Positions 55,919 through 64,000 are shown, numbered from the stretch's first letter. The stretch: 64,000 nt of DNA from Halomonas salipaludis (GCF_002286975.1 NZ_NSKB01000003.1:124001-188000), one strand, 5' to 3'. A program made the numbers and translations. The notes: a model not told the origin generated them from the letters alone.

Positions 55919-56443
55919 ATGCTACCCCTGCTCACGAAAGCCCACGACGCCATCAGCGAAATCGGACTCTATACCGGACTGGTTGCCCTGGCCTTGATCG
56001 CCCTGCTCATCTTCATGGGCACAATGTCGCGCTATTTCATCGGTGCACCAATCGGCTGGGTATCGGATTGGTCAAACTATCTGCTTGCAGTCTCCGTCTT
56101 CGTCACCGCCCCTGCGGTTACCAGACGTGGGCTGCATGTCAGTATGGATATCCTGCCATCGTTGTTGCCATCAGCCACTCTGCGGAAGGCAGCGACCGTC
56201 CTGGCTTCAGCTCTGACCTGTACGATTCTCGCCGTACTCAGCTGGCTCTTGATGCGTAGTCTTGCTGACGCCTGGGCCACCGGAACGACCACTGCTGCCG
56301 CCTATCCGATACCGCGATGGTGGTTATTTGCGTTCATCCTGTACGGCTTGGCCTCGTCAGGACTTCATGTCTTGCGGGCAGGCATCGCCGTCCTTTGCGT
56401 TGAACATGCCGCCTATACCTCCGAGCCTACCGAAGGAGCCTGA
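55919..56443 (+). CDS. TRAP transporter small permease (DctQ family), island operon
   Basis: 174 aa with four hydrophobic segments. DctQ-type loop SNYLLAVSVFVTAPAVTRRGLHVSMDIL in parts, and a final helix WWLFAFILYGLASSGLHVL. Membrane partner of the DctM protein that starts 3 bases after its stop. It lies in the standard P-Q-M order. Confidence 0.9.
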   Translation: MLPLLTKAHDAISEIGLYTGLVALALIALLIFMGTMSRYFIGAPIGWVSDWSNYLLAVSVFVTAPAVTRRGLHVSMDILPSLLPSATLRKAATVLASALTCTILAVLSWLLMRSLADAWATGTTTAAAYPIPRWWLFAFILYGLASSGLHVLRAGIAVLCVEHAAYTSEPTEGA

Positions 56444-56446
56444 CAC

Positions 56447-57736
56447 ATGGCGATCTATGCCGGATTCTTCACCTTAGCCGGGCTCTTCATCATCGGCGTT
56501 CCCGTCTTTGCGGCTTTCTTCGGTTTCAACATCATCGCAGCCATCCTGCTGATGGGCCCGCAAATGCTGTCGCTCTTCTCAGCGTCGATACTTGATACTG
56601 TCACCACAGGCGAGTTGGTCACGGTGCCGCTGTTTATTCTCATGGGGGAGCTGCTCTTCCGCTCAGGCTGCATTGCCATTCTTTTCGACGCAGTGGACGA
56701 CATCATCGGCCGAATCCGCGGCCGGCAATATGTCATTGTTGTCGTGATTTCGGTGCTTCTTGGGGCCCTCTCTGGTTCAGCTGTCGCCGTAGCCGCCATG
56801 CTCGGCCGCACCGTTATGGTCGAGGGTATGAAACGCGGTGGCGATCGTCGCTTGCTTGCGGGCCTCATTCTCGGCGGTTCTTGCCTCGCACCGATAATAC
56901 CTCCTAGCTTCCTCGTCGTGCTGATCGGCATGCTATCGGGTACCTCAATTTCGGCTCTGCTCGCAGCCGGTGTGTTGCCGGGCCTCGTCGCGGGGCTACT
57001 TTTCTTTCTCTATGTCCAAGTGCAACTTCACCTCGACCCTAGCCGGGATCTCCAGAGCGATGAGAGCCGGTTACGGCGCCCAATCTGGAAAGCCATTATC
57101 TCGCTGATGCCGTTCTCACTCGTGATTTTCTCGGTCTTAGGATTAATTCTACTCGGCATCGCCACACCCAGCGAATCTGCCGCCTGCGGCGTCGTGGGCG
57201 CCCTGATTGTCTCGGCGATCTACCGCAAGCTCACAGTAACGATGGTGGTAGAGGCCCTGAAGGGAGCTGTGCTGATGTCATCCATGATCTTACTGATCAT
57301 GGCAGCCTCGAAGATCCTCACCCAATTATTGGCCTTCTCCGGCTTCACCCACGAACTGATAGCCTTCCTCACGGCTATGGATCTTTCGATGCTAGCGGCT
57401 CTAATACTGTTGATGCTGATTCCCTTCGTGCTGTGCATGTTCCTAGATCAGATAGCGCTAATGCTGATACTCATTCCGATCTACAACCCGCTGGTTGCCG
57501 TCTTCGGATTCGACCCGCTTGTGTTCTGGACACTGTTCCTGCTGAACCTCACCCTGGGAGCGATCACTCCACCCTTCGGCTATGCTCTGTTCACCCTCAG
57601 CGCCTCGAGTCCTAGCGAGGTTAGTTTGAAGGAAATTTACGCCGCGGCTTGGCCTTTCATTGGCTTGATTGTCCTTACGATGGTTCTAGCTTACACCTTC
57701 CCAGCCTTGGTCACCTGGCTACCCGCTCGTCTGTAA
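56447..57736 (+). CDS. TRAP transporter large permease (DctM family), island operon
   Basis: 429 aa, about twelve membrane segments. DctM features: LFILMGELLFRSGCIAILFDAVD, LSGSAVAVAAMLGRTVMVEGM, SCLAPIIPPSFLVVLIGMLSG in parts, and LTLGAITPPFGYALFTLS. Likely last gene of the catabolic operon. A weak hairpin follows. Confidence 0.93.
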   Translation: MAIYAGFFTLAGLFIIGVPVFAAFFGFNIIAAILLMGPQMLSLFSASILDTVTTGELVTVPLFILMGELLFRSGCIAILFDAVDDIIGRIRGRQYVIVVVISVLLGALSGSAVAVAAMLGRTVMVEGMKRGGDRRLLAGLILGGSCLAPIIPPSFLVVLIGMLSGTSISALLAAGVLPGLVAGLLFFLYVQVQLHLDPSRDLQSDESRLRRPIWKAIISLMPFSLVIFSVLGLILLGIATPSESAACGVVGALIVSAIYRKLTVTMVVEALKGAVLMSSMILLIMAASKILTQLLAFSGFTHELIAFLTAMDLSMLAALILLMLIPFVLCMFLDQIALMLILIPIYNPLVAVFGFDPLVFWTLFLLNLTLGAITPPFGYALFTLSASSPSEVSLKEIYAAAWPFIGLIVLTMVLAYTFPALVTWLPARL

Positions 57737-57743
57737 TGGCCCT

Positions 57744-57789
57744 CCCCTGACCTCGATACTGCGCAGCTGAAGCCAGGCGGGGTCAGGGG
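57744..57789 (+). terminator. Possible terminator of the island catabolic operon
   Basis: CCCCTGACC (57744-57752) pairs with GGTCAGGGG (57781-57789) around a 28-base loop, right after dctM. No T tract. Confidence 0.45.
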
Positions 57790-57844
57790 ATATTCACTGA
57801 AGAATCAGCTTAGCTATTCCTCATTGTTACAGAGCGCAAGATGA

Positions 57845-58098
57845 TCAAGTTACCTTAACCAGCGAGATGCCAGCTTCGGCTTTTGAGCTCTCTACTGTTT
57901 CGATGCAGTTTTTCTTCCACTCCCAACCAAGCTGAGCTAAAAATTTTACGCCTGGGAACTTAATAAAATCGTCGCCGAGACCAACATTGTAAATAAACGC
58001 ACATTTTTCGGACAATCGGCCCTCTATCGTGATGCAGAACTTATAGTTTGACAGCAGGCATTAGTTGATATTATCCATCCAAACTTGACCTCAGTCAT
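57845..58098 (-). pseudogene. Frameshifted small gene, unknown family
   Basis: In the 436-base gap 57737-58172, the minus strand has ATG 58098 with AAGGTGG upstream, starting MTEVKFGWIIST. A second frame continues through CITIEGRLSEKCAFIYN and GLGWEWKK-like sequence to a stop at 57845 (ending ISLVKVT). Span 254 bases, not divisible by three; a single shift near 58055 would join the frames into ~84 codons. Protein-like composition, no recognised domain. It may be a decayed island gene or a sequencing error. Confidence 0.4.
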
Positions 58099-58172
58099 CC
58101 ACCTTGGTTCTCTTTGTATTATACTCAATATGAGTAGTGGCTTGACACCTTCATGATCGTTACGGGAGAAAG

Positions 58173-58562
58173 ATGATGAGCAGAATTTCTGACTACATTC
58201 AGGGGACGCGTACAGTGCGCGAGCTTCAACTCTCTGCCCCTGAGGTAATGAAGGATATGATCTATGATTTAGGGTATCCGATGAACCCGCCACTTGAGCG
58301 AGCCGTGGCGTGCATCCTGGATGAACGGCGTTTCCCCGACTTCCGGGCTGCTGAGGTACTATTGCCTGCAATGATGAAGACCTTCGCCTTTTCAACGCAG
58401 AAATTGGATAAATCGAGTCTGAAAGGGCTTGAGTCTGTTTGCAATAACTGCAGGATGGTCGGACACTGCTGGCGAGCCATGCGTGACCATGCTGGGGCTG
58501 AGGTCTGTCGTGACTTCTGCCCAAACGTACAGGCGTTCACGGTTATAGCTAACAATGAATAA
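58173..58562 (+). CDS. DUF6455-like cysteine-rich protein
   Basis: 129 aa from ATG 58173 with GGGAGAAAG upstream. The C-terminal part has CNNCRMVGHCWRAM followed by CRDFCPNVQAF, the Cys spacing (C-x2-C-x5-C ... C-x3-C) of DUF6455 proteins, suggesting a metal site. The N-terminal part (~1-75) is helical. Function unknown. AT-richer than the catabolic genes. Confidence 0.65.
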   Translation: MMSRISDYIQGTRTVRELQLSAPEVMKDMIYDLGYPMNPPLERAVACILDERRFPDFRAAEVLLPAMMKTFAFSTQKLDKSSLKGLESVCNNCRMVGHCWRAMRDHAGAEVCRDFCPNVQAFTVIANNE

Positions 58563-58589
58563 GCTCGGTTTTTTTCAGGTTTCAGCGGT

Positions 58590-58817
58590 TCATGTGATAT
58601 GGCCTGAATGAGCAGAAGGCCTTCCGCAGATCAAGTTTCTGCCTGATGAAAATGATGTTGCAACTCTGATATCGCCGACTTTGATCTTCATCGAGAGTCT
58701 TGTGGCCTGCCTAGCTGCCTCAGCAATGGCTTCAGCATCGGCGGAGTCATAGTGTTGAGGGAGCACGTGAGCATCCACATTCTGCGTCGACAACCTGCGC
58801 GCATTATGACCTTGCAT
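58590..58817 (-). CDS. Possible 75-aa ORF
   Basis: The only candidate in the 366-base gap 58563-58928. ATG 58817 lacks a clear Shine-Dalgarno. The centre (SADAEAIAEAARQATRLSMK) could be a helix and VGDIRVATSFSSGRN a strand pair. Family not recognised. It could equally be non-coding. Confidence 0.25.
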   Translation of the reverse strand: MQGHNARRLSTQNVDAHVLPQHYDSADAEAIAEAARQATRLSMKIKVGDIRVATSFSSGRNLICGRPSAHSGHIT

Positions 58818-58928
58818 TCAATGAGGTGAGCAGCGACGAAAGCAGTCCAATGAAAGGATTTTCAGCTCTATATCACTCCTGTGACCTGAGCCCTCCCTGG
58901 GCTTTCTCATCGGCATAGGAGACCTGAC

Positions 58929-59246
58929 ATGTCCCCGCCCTGCTCGCGCTGTACCTCACAGCGCGTCATCAACCTCGAGACCGCCCGCAAACTGGGCACT
59001 ACCGCCGGTGCACTGGTTGGCTCCCTCAGAGGCGTCTATGCATCGCTCTATTCTCCCGGCCTGCTGCTGGTGGCCTCGACCCAGTTCCCTCTCAGTCGAA
59101 TCGCCACTGCGGTTGTGGCTGCCACGACGGGAGGAATCGCGGGAGCCACCGCCGGTAATCAGATGATCCAGAGCCTGTTTCCGCCCGGTGGGGGCACGCC
59201 TTGGCTATGCCTGGGCTGTGGCCACGCCTTCCGCGTTATCAACTGA
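58929..59246 (+). CDS. Small membrane protein with split zinc-ribbon cysteines
   Basis: 105 aa. Cysteine pairs at both ends, CSRC near 5-8 and CLGCG near 93-97, frame a Gly/Ala-rich hydrophobic middle (ATAVVAATTGGIAGATAGNQ). A zinc ribbon formed by the two ends with a membrane or glycine-zipper segment between them is plausible. It precedes DUF932 in this phage/plasmid-type module. A strong terminator follows its stop. Confidence 0.65.
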   Translation: MSPPCSRCTSQRVINLETARKLGTTAGALVGSLRGVYASLYSPGLLLVASTQFPLSRIATAVVAATTGGIAGATAGNQMIQSLFPPGGGTPWLCLGCGHAFRVIN

Positions 59247-59270
59247 CCCGTTGCTTCCCTTCCCTTCCCC

Positions 59271-59294
59271 GCCGGCGATCTGCCGGCTTTTTTT
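59271..59294 (+). terminator. Rho-independent terminator
   Basis: GCCGGC (59271-59276), loop GATCT, GCCGGC (59282-59287), then seven T (59288-59294). It separates the small membrane protein gene from the DUF932 gene. Confidence 0.8.
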
Positions 59295-59311
59295 CGTCTA
59301 GGAGTTTTTCC

Positions 59312-60280
59312 ATGGCACATCTGATTGAGCAAATGGCCTATGTCGGCGACACCCCCTGGCATGGCTTGGGGCAGCAGCTGTCGCGACATCAACCGCTGGA
59401 AGTCTGGCGGCAGCAGGCCGGCATGGACTGGCATATCGAGGAGTCGCCGGTGCGCTTCATTGCCGATGGTGTTGGTCACCTGGGCAGCATCCACTCCTTC
59501 CCGGAGCAGAAGGTGCTCTATCGCTCGGATACCCGGGCACCACTGTCGGTGGTCTCCCAGCGCTACAAGGTGGTCCAGCCTGAGGAGGTGCTGGAGTTCT
59601 ACCGCGACCTGACCGAGTACGCCGGCTACGAGTTGGAGACGGCGGGGGTGCTCAAGGGCGGCCGCAAGTTCTGGGCCTTGGCCCGCAGCGGCCTAGGCAC
59701 GGCATTGAAGGGGCAGGATCAGGTCAATGCCTACCTGCTGCTGGCCACGTCCTGTGACGGCTCCTTGGCGACAGTGGCAACGCCGACGTCGGTGCGAGTG
59801 GTCTGCAACAACACCCTGACCATCGCGGTGGATGGCATGAGCCAGGGCGTGAAGGTACCGCACAGCACCGAGTTCAACCCGCAGCGGGTCAAGCAGCAGT
59901 TGGGTATCTCGGTCTCGCAGTGGGACAACTTCATGTATCGCATGAAAACGCTGGCCGAGCGTAAGGTCAGCCAGGAGGAGGTGAAGTGCTACTTCCAGTC
60001 GGTTATCTGCAACGCCGAGACGCCGCTGGACGATCCTTCCAAGCTGCCCAACTACCGTGCCCTCAACCGCGTGCAGAAGCTCTACCACGGTGAAGGGCGC
60101 GGTTCGCAGCTGTGCACGGCGCAGGGCTCTGCCTGGGGCCTGCTCAACGCCATCACCGAGTACGTCGACCACGAGAGGCGGGCGCGCAGCAACGACTACC
60201 GCATGGATTCCGCCTGGTTCGGCCAGGGGGCGAGCCTCAAGGACAAGGCGCTCGAGTCCGCCATGGCCCTGGTGGCCTGA
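59312..60280 (+). CDS. DUF932-family protein
   Basis: 322 aa from ATG 59312 with TAGGAG upstream. DUF932 (phage/plasmid-like protein) signatures: MAYVGDTPWHGLGQQLS, APLSVVSQRYKVVQPEEVLEFY in parts, TSVRVVCNNTL and the late NAITEYVDH. These proteins are common on plasmids, ICEs and phages, near recombination genes. Function unknown; a DNA-related role is usually supposed. Confidence 0.9.
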   Translation: MAHLIEQMAYVGDTPWHGLGQQLSRHQPLEVWRQQAGMDWHIEESPVRFIADGVGHLGSIHSFPEQKVLYRSDTRAPLSVVSQRYKVVQPEEVLEFYRDLTEYAGYELETAGVLKGGRKFWALARSGLGTALKGQDQVNAYLLLATSCDGSLATVATPTSVRVVCNNTLTIAVDGMSQGVKVPHSTEFNPQRVKQQLGISVSQWDNFMYRMKTLAERKVSQEEVKCYFQSVICNAETPLDDPSKLPNYRALNRVQKLYHGEGRGSQLCTAQGSAWGLLNAITEYVDHERRARSNDYRMDSAWFGQGASLKDKALESAMALVA

Positions 60281-60350
60281 GCCTCACCTGAAATGACACA
60301 CCCTTTGCAGTCCCGTCGACCAAGTTCGTTTATCCCTTTCACGGCATAGC

Positions 60351-60378
60351 GCCCGACCCCACCCAGGTCGGGCGTTTT
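60351..60378 (+). terminator. Terminator after the DUF932 gene
   Basis: GCCCGAC (60351-60357) pairs with GTCGGGC (60367-60373), 9-base loop, followed by GTTTT. Confidence 0.65.
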
Positions 60379-60394
60379 CGATTCTGGAGGCCCC

Positions 60395-60580
60395 ATGCCA
60401 CTGCCCCTCTCTCTGGAGGCCTGTCGGGCGCTGACGCAGCTGGCCCGCCAACTGCTCGGTGCTGACCAAAAGCAAGCCCAGACCCACGTGATGGCCCAGG
60501 GCCAGGTGTTTCGCGTGGTCGTGACGCTGGAGCCGGTACCTGCCGATCAGCTCCAGGATGTCTTCAAGCACTATCAATAA
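60395..60580 (+). CDS. 61-aa hypothetical protein of the recombination module
   Basis: ATG 60395 has TGGAGG upstream and the next gene starts 10 bases after its stop, so translation is likely. Sequence MPLPLSLEACRALTQLARQL, then a Gln-rich QKQAQTHVMAQGQVFRVVV and LQDVFKHYQ. A small helix-strand-helix protein, family not recognised. Confidence 0.6.
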   Translation: MPLPLSLEACRALTQLARQLLGADQKQAQTHVMAQGQVFRVVVTLEPVPADQLQDVFKHYQ

Positions 60581-60590
60581 AGGAGGTCAC

Positions 60591-61379
60591 ATGACCACAC
60601 CCAGCCAATCCCCACGCCGCAAGACCAACAGCCGGGCTCCGGCTACCCACCAGGCTGCGGTCACCGAGGCGGTACCGGTGCCGGCATCACCGCTTCAAGA
60701 AAGCACCGCGATCATTCAGGTGATCGAGCGAGCGGCCCTCAATCCCGAGGTCGATATCGACAAGATGGAGCGCCTGCTGCAGATGCAGGAGCGCGTGCTC
60801 GACCGCCAGGCACTGATGGCCTACAGCGCCGCCATGGCGGCTATGCAGACGGAGCTGCCAAGCATCGCCGAGCGTGGCCAGGGCAACAACGGGGCCTATG
60901 CCACGCTTGAGGATATCGTCGATACCGTCCGGCCGATCATGAAGCAGCATGGATTTGCGGTGAGCTTCCGTATCCAGACTCAGGAACGTGGCATCCAGGT
61001 CACCGGGGTGCTAATGCACAAGGACGGCCACCGCGAGGAGACCAGCATGCTGCTGCCGGCCGATACAAGCGGCAGCAAGAACGCCGTGCAAGCCTTCGGT
61101 TCCTCGACCAGCTACGGCAAGCGCTATGTGCTGTGCGCACTGCTCAACATCACCACCCGCGGGCAGGACGACAACGGTCATGGCGCTGCACCACCGATGA
61201 AAGTGGTCACGCCGTTCCAGGCGAGCCAGCTCAAGCAGCTGATCACCGCCTGTCCCGTCACTACCCAAGAGTGGTTCGTCGGCAAGTACGGCGAGGTCGA
61301 GCGGGTCCCCCGCTGCGATTTCGACAAGCTGCGCGCCTCCCTGCAGAAGCGGGCACTGCCCCATCATCAACGTCACTGA
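60591..61379 (+). CDS. ERF-family single-strand DNA annealing protein
   Basis: 262 aa from ATG 60591 with AAGGAGGTCAC upstream. A Pro/Ala-rich start is followed by the ERF core: MAYSAAMAAMQTELPSIAER, NNGAYATLEDIVDTVRPIM, GFAVSFRIQ and FGSSTSYGKRYVLCALLNI. Annealing proteins of this group pair complementary strands at exonuclease-resected ends. It stands next to a YqaJ exonuclease gene, giving a Red-like pair. Confidence 0.92.
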   Translation: MTTPSQSPRRKTNSRAPATHQAAVTEAVPVPASPLQESTAIIQVIERAALNPEVDIDKMERLLQMQERVLDRQALMAYSAAMAAMQTELPSIAERGQGNNGAYATLEDIVDTVRPIMKQHGFAVSFRIQTQERGIQVTGVLMHKDGHREETSMLLPADTSGSKNAVQAFGSSTSYGKRYVLCALLNITTRGQDDNGHGAAPPMKVVTPFQASQLKQLITACPVTTQEWFVGKYGEVERVPRCDFDKLRASLQKRALPHHQRH

Positions 61380-61437
61380 GCCACCGGCGAGGGTTATCCC
61401 TCGCCGCTATGCCGTCATGTTACCCAAGGAGATCATC

Positions 61438-62049
61438 ATGCAGATCCTGACACTGGAACAGGGCACGCCCGAGTGGCATGTCGCCCGTCTCGGCATCGTC
61501 ACCATGTCCGAGCTGAAAACCCTGCTGGTCAAGGGCAAGGGGCCGGGAGGCTTCGGTACTGGCGCCATCAGCTACATGCATCAGCTGATCGGCGAGCGCA
61601 TTACCGGTGAACCCAGCGATGCCTTCCAGGGCAATGCCCATACCCAGCGTGGCCACGCGCTGGAACCGGTAGCGCGGGAGCTCTACCAGGAAGCCACTGG
61701 CCTGCCTCGCCTCGAGCAGGTCGGCATCATCCTCAACCACGGCGTGGGCTACTCCCCCGACTGCCTGGTGGACAGCAACGGCCTGGCCGAGATCAAGACC
61801 AAGCTGCCCAAGTACCAGATCGAACTGCTGCTCGAGGGCGAGCTGCCCCAGGAGCACGTCGCGCAGTGCCAGGGTGGCCTATGGGTGAGCGAGCGGGAGT
61901 GGATCGACTTCGTCAGCTACTGGCCAGGGATGCCGCTGTTCGTGAAGCGCGCCTACCGGGACGAGGCGCTGATCCGCACCATCGCCGAGCGGGTTGAGGC
62001 GTTCTACGAAGAAATGGAGCGCCGCATGGCGCAAGTGATGGCGGCCTGA
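61438..62049 (+). CDS. YqaJ/lambda-exonuclease-family recombinase
   Basis: 203 aa from ATG 61438 (AAGGAG six bases upstream; an in-frame ATG at 61417 lacks one). YqaJ features: [37 protein letters not shown], the PD-(D/E)xK-type core with [16 protein letters not shown], and [16 protein letters not shown]. Resects dsDNA 5'-3' to give substrate for the ERF protein upstream. Confidence 0.92.
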   Translation: MQILTLEQGTPEWHVARLGIVTMSELKTLLVKGKGPGGFGTGAISYMHQLIGERITGEPSDAFQGNAHTQRGHALEPVARELYQEATGLPRLEQVGIILNHGVGYSPDCLVDSNGLAEIKTKLPKYQIELLLEGELPQEHVAQCQGGLWVSEREWIDFVSYWPGMPLFVKRAYRDEALIRTIAERVEAFYEEMERRMAQVMAA

Positions 62050-62060
62050 GGAGAGACACC

Positions 62061-62558
62061 ATGAACCATCGCAAGCTGAGTGCCGGCGAGACCGCCGGTA
62101 CCTATCGCATCACCGACACGGTGACCGAAGCGGAGCTTTTGGGTATCGCCAAAGGCTTTGCCCGTCGCCGTCTGGCCAGGGGGCGCAAGATCACCCAGCC
62201 AGCGCTGGCATTCGAGTACCTGCAGATCCTGCTGCAGGACTACGAGCATGAGGTGTTCAGTGCCATCTTTCTGGATAGCCAGCACCGCGTCATCTGCTTC
62301 GAGGAGCTGTTCCGCGGCACCATCGACGCGGCCAGCGTTTACCCGCGTGAGGTGGTCAAGCAGGCTCTGGCGCACAACGCCGCCGCCCTCATCCTGGTCC
62401 ACAATCACCCAAGTGGCGATCCAGAACCCAGTGACGCCGACCGGCGCATCACCCAGCGCCTGAAAGAAGCGCTGGGACTGGTCGAGGTGCGGGTGATCGA
62501 TCATATCGTGGTCGGCATCGATAATTGCGTATCGCTGGCAGAGCGGGGATACCTATGA
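62061..62558 (+). CDS. RadC/JAB-domain protein
   Basis: 165 aa from ATG 62061. The JAMM metal motif is complete: H114-x-H116 in [16 protein letters not shown]124 and D127, with the upstream Glu in [11 protein letters not shown]. The N-terminal helix-hairpin-helix of full-length RadC is missing, as in the short island-borne forms (YeeS-like). These accompany mobile elements; enzymatic function is unknown. Last gene of the recombination module. Confidence 0.9.
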   Translation: MNHRKLSAGETAGTYRITDTVTEAELLGIAKGFARRRLARGRKITQPALAFEYLQILLQDYEHEVFSAIFLDSQHRVICFEELFRGTIDAASVYPREVVKQALAHNAAALILVHNHPSGDPEPSDADRRITQRLKEALGLVEVRVIDHIVVGIDNCVSLAERGYL

Positions 62559-62579
62559 TTGTGAACCATGACATAACGT

Positions 62580-62604
62580 CGGTGCTGCCCATTGGGCAGC
62601 ACCG
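62580..62604. terminator. Hairpin terminator at the right end of the recombination module
   Basis: An 11-bp perfect stem (62580-62590 with 62594-62604, loop ATT). A T-rich run follows at about 62620-62630. It lies between the RadC-type gene and the convergent apbE. Confidence 0.65.
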
Positions 62605-62660
62605 GCATCTCAATTGGCATTTATTTTTTTGCAGTCATTGGCCGGTTTGGCGCTGTGTGA

Positions 62661-63731
62661 TCATTGGGCAATATCAATCCCTAGCCGCTCCATCACATTT
62701 TGACCAATGACTTCAGCAAAGGCAGGGCTTGCATAACTGCCCCAGCCGTCTGCCTCACGAACCAGCATCAGCACTGCCAGGTCCTGGGCAATGGCAAGCT
62801 CCATTCCTTCTTCATCACCGAGCACCATCATGGCGGTCGCCCAGGCATCTGCCCAGGCATTCACTGCGTGGGCTACCGTTACTGAGGCGAGCTGGTGCTG
62901 AATGGGCCTTCCCGTACGGGGATCGATGGTATGCGAATAACGCGTACCATCCTCCTCAAAGTAGTTGCGGTAGTCACCGGAAGTCGCCACCGATACGTCA
63001 CGTAGTGGGAGTATATGTTGCGCTTGTCGCCGATCATCAAGAGGGGCTTCTATCCCGATCCGCCAAGGCTGCCTTTCACTATCACGGTAACCGCGAACGA
63101 TCAGATCACCGCCCAAACTGACCAGGTAATGACCTATCCCCTGTTGATCCAGGTATGCAGCGACGCGATCAGTACCAAACCCTTTGGCAACGCCCCCCAA
63201 ATCAACATAGACGTCTCTCAGGCGACGTGCCCGTCGCTCACCCAGATCCAACTCGATGCTGTCATAGCCGACGACGGATAGGCGTTCCGACAAGATGCTT
63301 TCATCCGGCACTTCTCTCGGCCTCGCTTCGGCCCCAAAGCTCCATAAATTGACCAGTCCGCCGATAGTCACATCGAAAGCACCATTGCTTGAGGCAGAGA
63401 CTGACTGACTAATAGACATAATCTCCATCAGCTCGTTTGAAAGCAGTTGCCACTCACCCAACGGTGCTTCATTAAAGAGTGTCAGCTCAGAGTCATCTCG
63501 ATAGATCGACATGATGGCATCCACTGCTTCGAGCTCTTCCAGGATACCCGCTTCAATATCATCTACCTGATGTTGCGTCAGTGAATCAGAGATGGTGACC
63601 TGATAGAAGGTGCCGAAGATCTCTCCTTCCAACGCCACCGGCGAGTCCAGCTGGCGTTCGTTCTCAGCACACGCCACAAGAGCTAACACCACTGCAAGCA
63701 GTAGCAGTAGGGGAAAGTATCGCTTACACAT
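62661..63731 (-). CDS. apbE: FAD:protein FMN transferase (ApbE lipoprotein)
   Basis: 356 aa from ATG 63731 (GGAGA upstream; an in-frame ATG at 63764 adds 11 residues before the signal). Lipoprotein signal LLLLLAVVLALVAC. ApbE blocks: EIFGTFYQVTI, DVYVDLGGVAKGFGTDRVA, VSLGGDLIVRGYRD, SGDYRNYFEEDGTRYSHTID with PRTGRP. It attaches FMN covalently to Thr/Ser of exported flavoproteins such as NqrB/NqrC or RnfG. It is less GC-rich than the core genes. No partner flavoprotein is in the window. Confidence 0.93.
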   Translation of the reverse strand: MCKRYFPLLLLLAVVLALVACAENERQLDSPVALEGEIFGTFYQVTISDSLTQHQVDDIEAGILEELEAVDAIMSIYRDDSELTLFNEAPLGEWQLLSNELMEIMSISQSVSASSNGAFDVTIGGLVNLWSFGAEARPREVPDESILSERLSVVGYDSIELDLGERRARRLRDVYVDLGGVAKGFGTDRVAAYLDQQGIGHYLVSLGGDLIVRGYRDSERQPWRIGIEAPLDDRRQAQHILPLRDVSVATSGDYRNYFEEDGTRYSHTIDPRTGRPIQHQLASVTVAHAVNAWADAWATAMMVLGDEEGMELAIAQDLAVLMLVREADGWGSYASPAFAEVIGQNVMERLGIDIAQ

Positions 63732-63767
63732 GGGGTAATCGTCTCCAAGGGAAGTACACATCACCGC

Positions 63768-64000
63768 TTAGAAAAAGGTCAGCCCGACCTGGAACAGCCG
63801 CTCCACCTCGCGGATGCGGCGCTTGTCGACCACGAACAGAATCACGTGGTCGCCGGATGCCACCACCACATCGTCGTGGGCGATCAGCACCTCCTTGCCG
63901 CGCACGATGGCGCCGATGGTGGTACCGCTGGGCAGGTCGATCTCGTCGATGGCGCGCCCCACTACCTTGGACGAGCGCGCGTCGCCGTGGGCGATCGCCT
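63768..64000 (-). CDS. trkA: Trk potassium uptake protein TrkA (C-terminal end)
   Basis: The last ~77 residues of a longer gene that runs past the window edge. Sequence [20 protein letters not shown], then [20 protein letters not shown] and a terminal [12 protein letters not shown] is the RCK_C end of TrkA, the NAD-binding peripheral subunit that gates TrkH/TrkI K+ channels. It marks return to core chromosome right of the island. Confidence 0.92.
   Translation of the reverse strand, partial: AIAHGDARSSKVVGRAIDEIDLPSGTTIGAIVRGKEVLIAHDDVVVASGDHVILFVVDKRRIREVERLFQVGLTFF

Noticed and set aside
62559-62660. Right attachment site of the yicC island next to the RadC-type gene
   Set aside because: I looked for a copy of the yicC 3' end here and downstream of 47273 and found none; only a terminator hairpin is visible.

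Overview
The window looks like a chromosomal piece of a halophilic gammaproteobacterium of the Halomonadaceae (Halomonas type). This rests on the GC-rich, strongly codon-biased core genes, a TrkA C-terminus, the pyrE-crc-rph-yicC neighbourhood, and the many ABC, TRAP and TTT-type solute transporters. The genus is an inference from gene content, not from a database match.

Layout. (1) 1-1485: AT-richer end of a sugar ABC transporter locus with an RpiR-type regulator. (2) 1637-7837: housekeeping genes: a D-Ala-D-Ala carboxypeptidase with SPOR domain, a COG0523 zinc-chaperone GTPase preceded by a clear Zur box, a lipoprotein, a chemoreceptor and a small secreted protein. (3) 7834-14509: a TRAP transporter with a LysR regulator, divergent from pxpABC (5-oxoprolinase), read here as pyroglutamate uptake and hydrolysis. 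(4) 14696-28341: two complete branched-chain-amino-acid-type ABC transporters (gene orders G-F-araC-J-H-M and H-M-J-G-F) around a core of two TIM-barrel 'PEP hydrolase-like' paralogues, an SRPBCC protein and a Tm-1-like (UPF0261) protein. The last pair together equals the two halves of the tomato virus-resistance protein Tm-1. (5) 28410-32340: DUF3820 protein, TauE-type permease, a solute-binding-type protein without signal peptide, gdhA and a small protein. (6) 32885-35569: an AT-richer pair, an orphan TctC receptor and a thiamine-diphosphate enzyme. (7) 35714-37956: a hipBA-type toxin-antitoxin pair with four regularly spaced operators, next to tRNA-Arg(CCG). (8) 38212-45682: core genes: diheme cytochrome c, rep, trmL, yfaZ-like, pyrE, crc-like, rph, yicC. 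(9) 45683-about 62660: a genomic island at the 3' end of yicC. It carries a tyrosine integrase, a TetR-controlled aromatic or heteroaromatic catabolic operon (VOC protein, 86-aa protein, alpha/beta hydrolase, acyl-CoA ligase, CoA-ester hydroxylase, thioesterase, maleate isomerase, TRAP transporter), and a phage/plasmid-like recombination module (DUF932, ERF annealing protein, YqaJ exonuclease, RadC/JAB). (10) 62661-64000: ApbE and the C-terminus of TrkA.

Most notable items: the island catabolic operon, which seems to run substrate to CoA ester, hydroxylated CoA ester, free dihydroxy acid, ring cleavage, maleate and fumarate, with two identical 8-7-8 operators in front of its transcription units; the split Tm-1 system between two transporters; and the four-operator hipBA promoter. 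Four separate transporter loci carry a strong stem-loop directly after the solute-receptor gene, which would let the receptor be made in excess over the membrane subunits.
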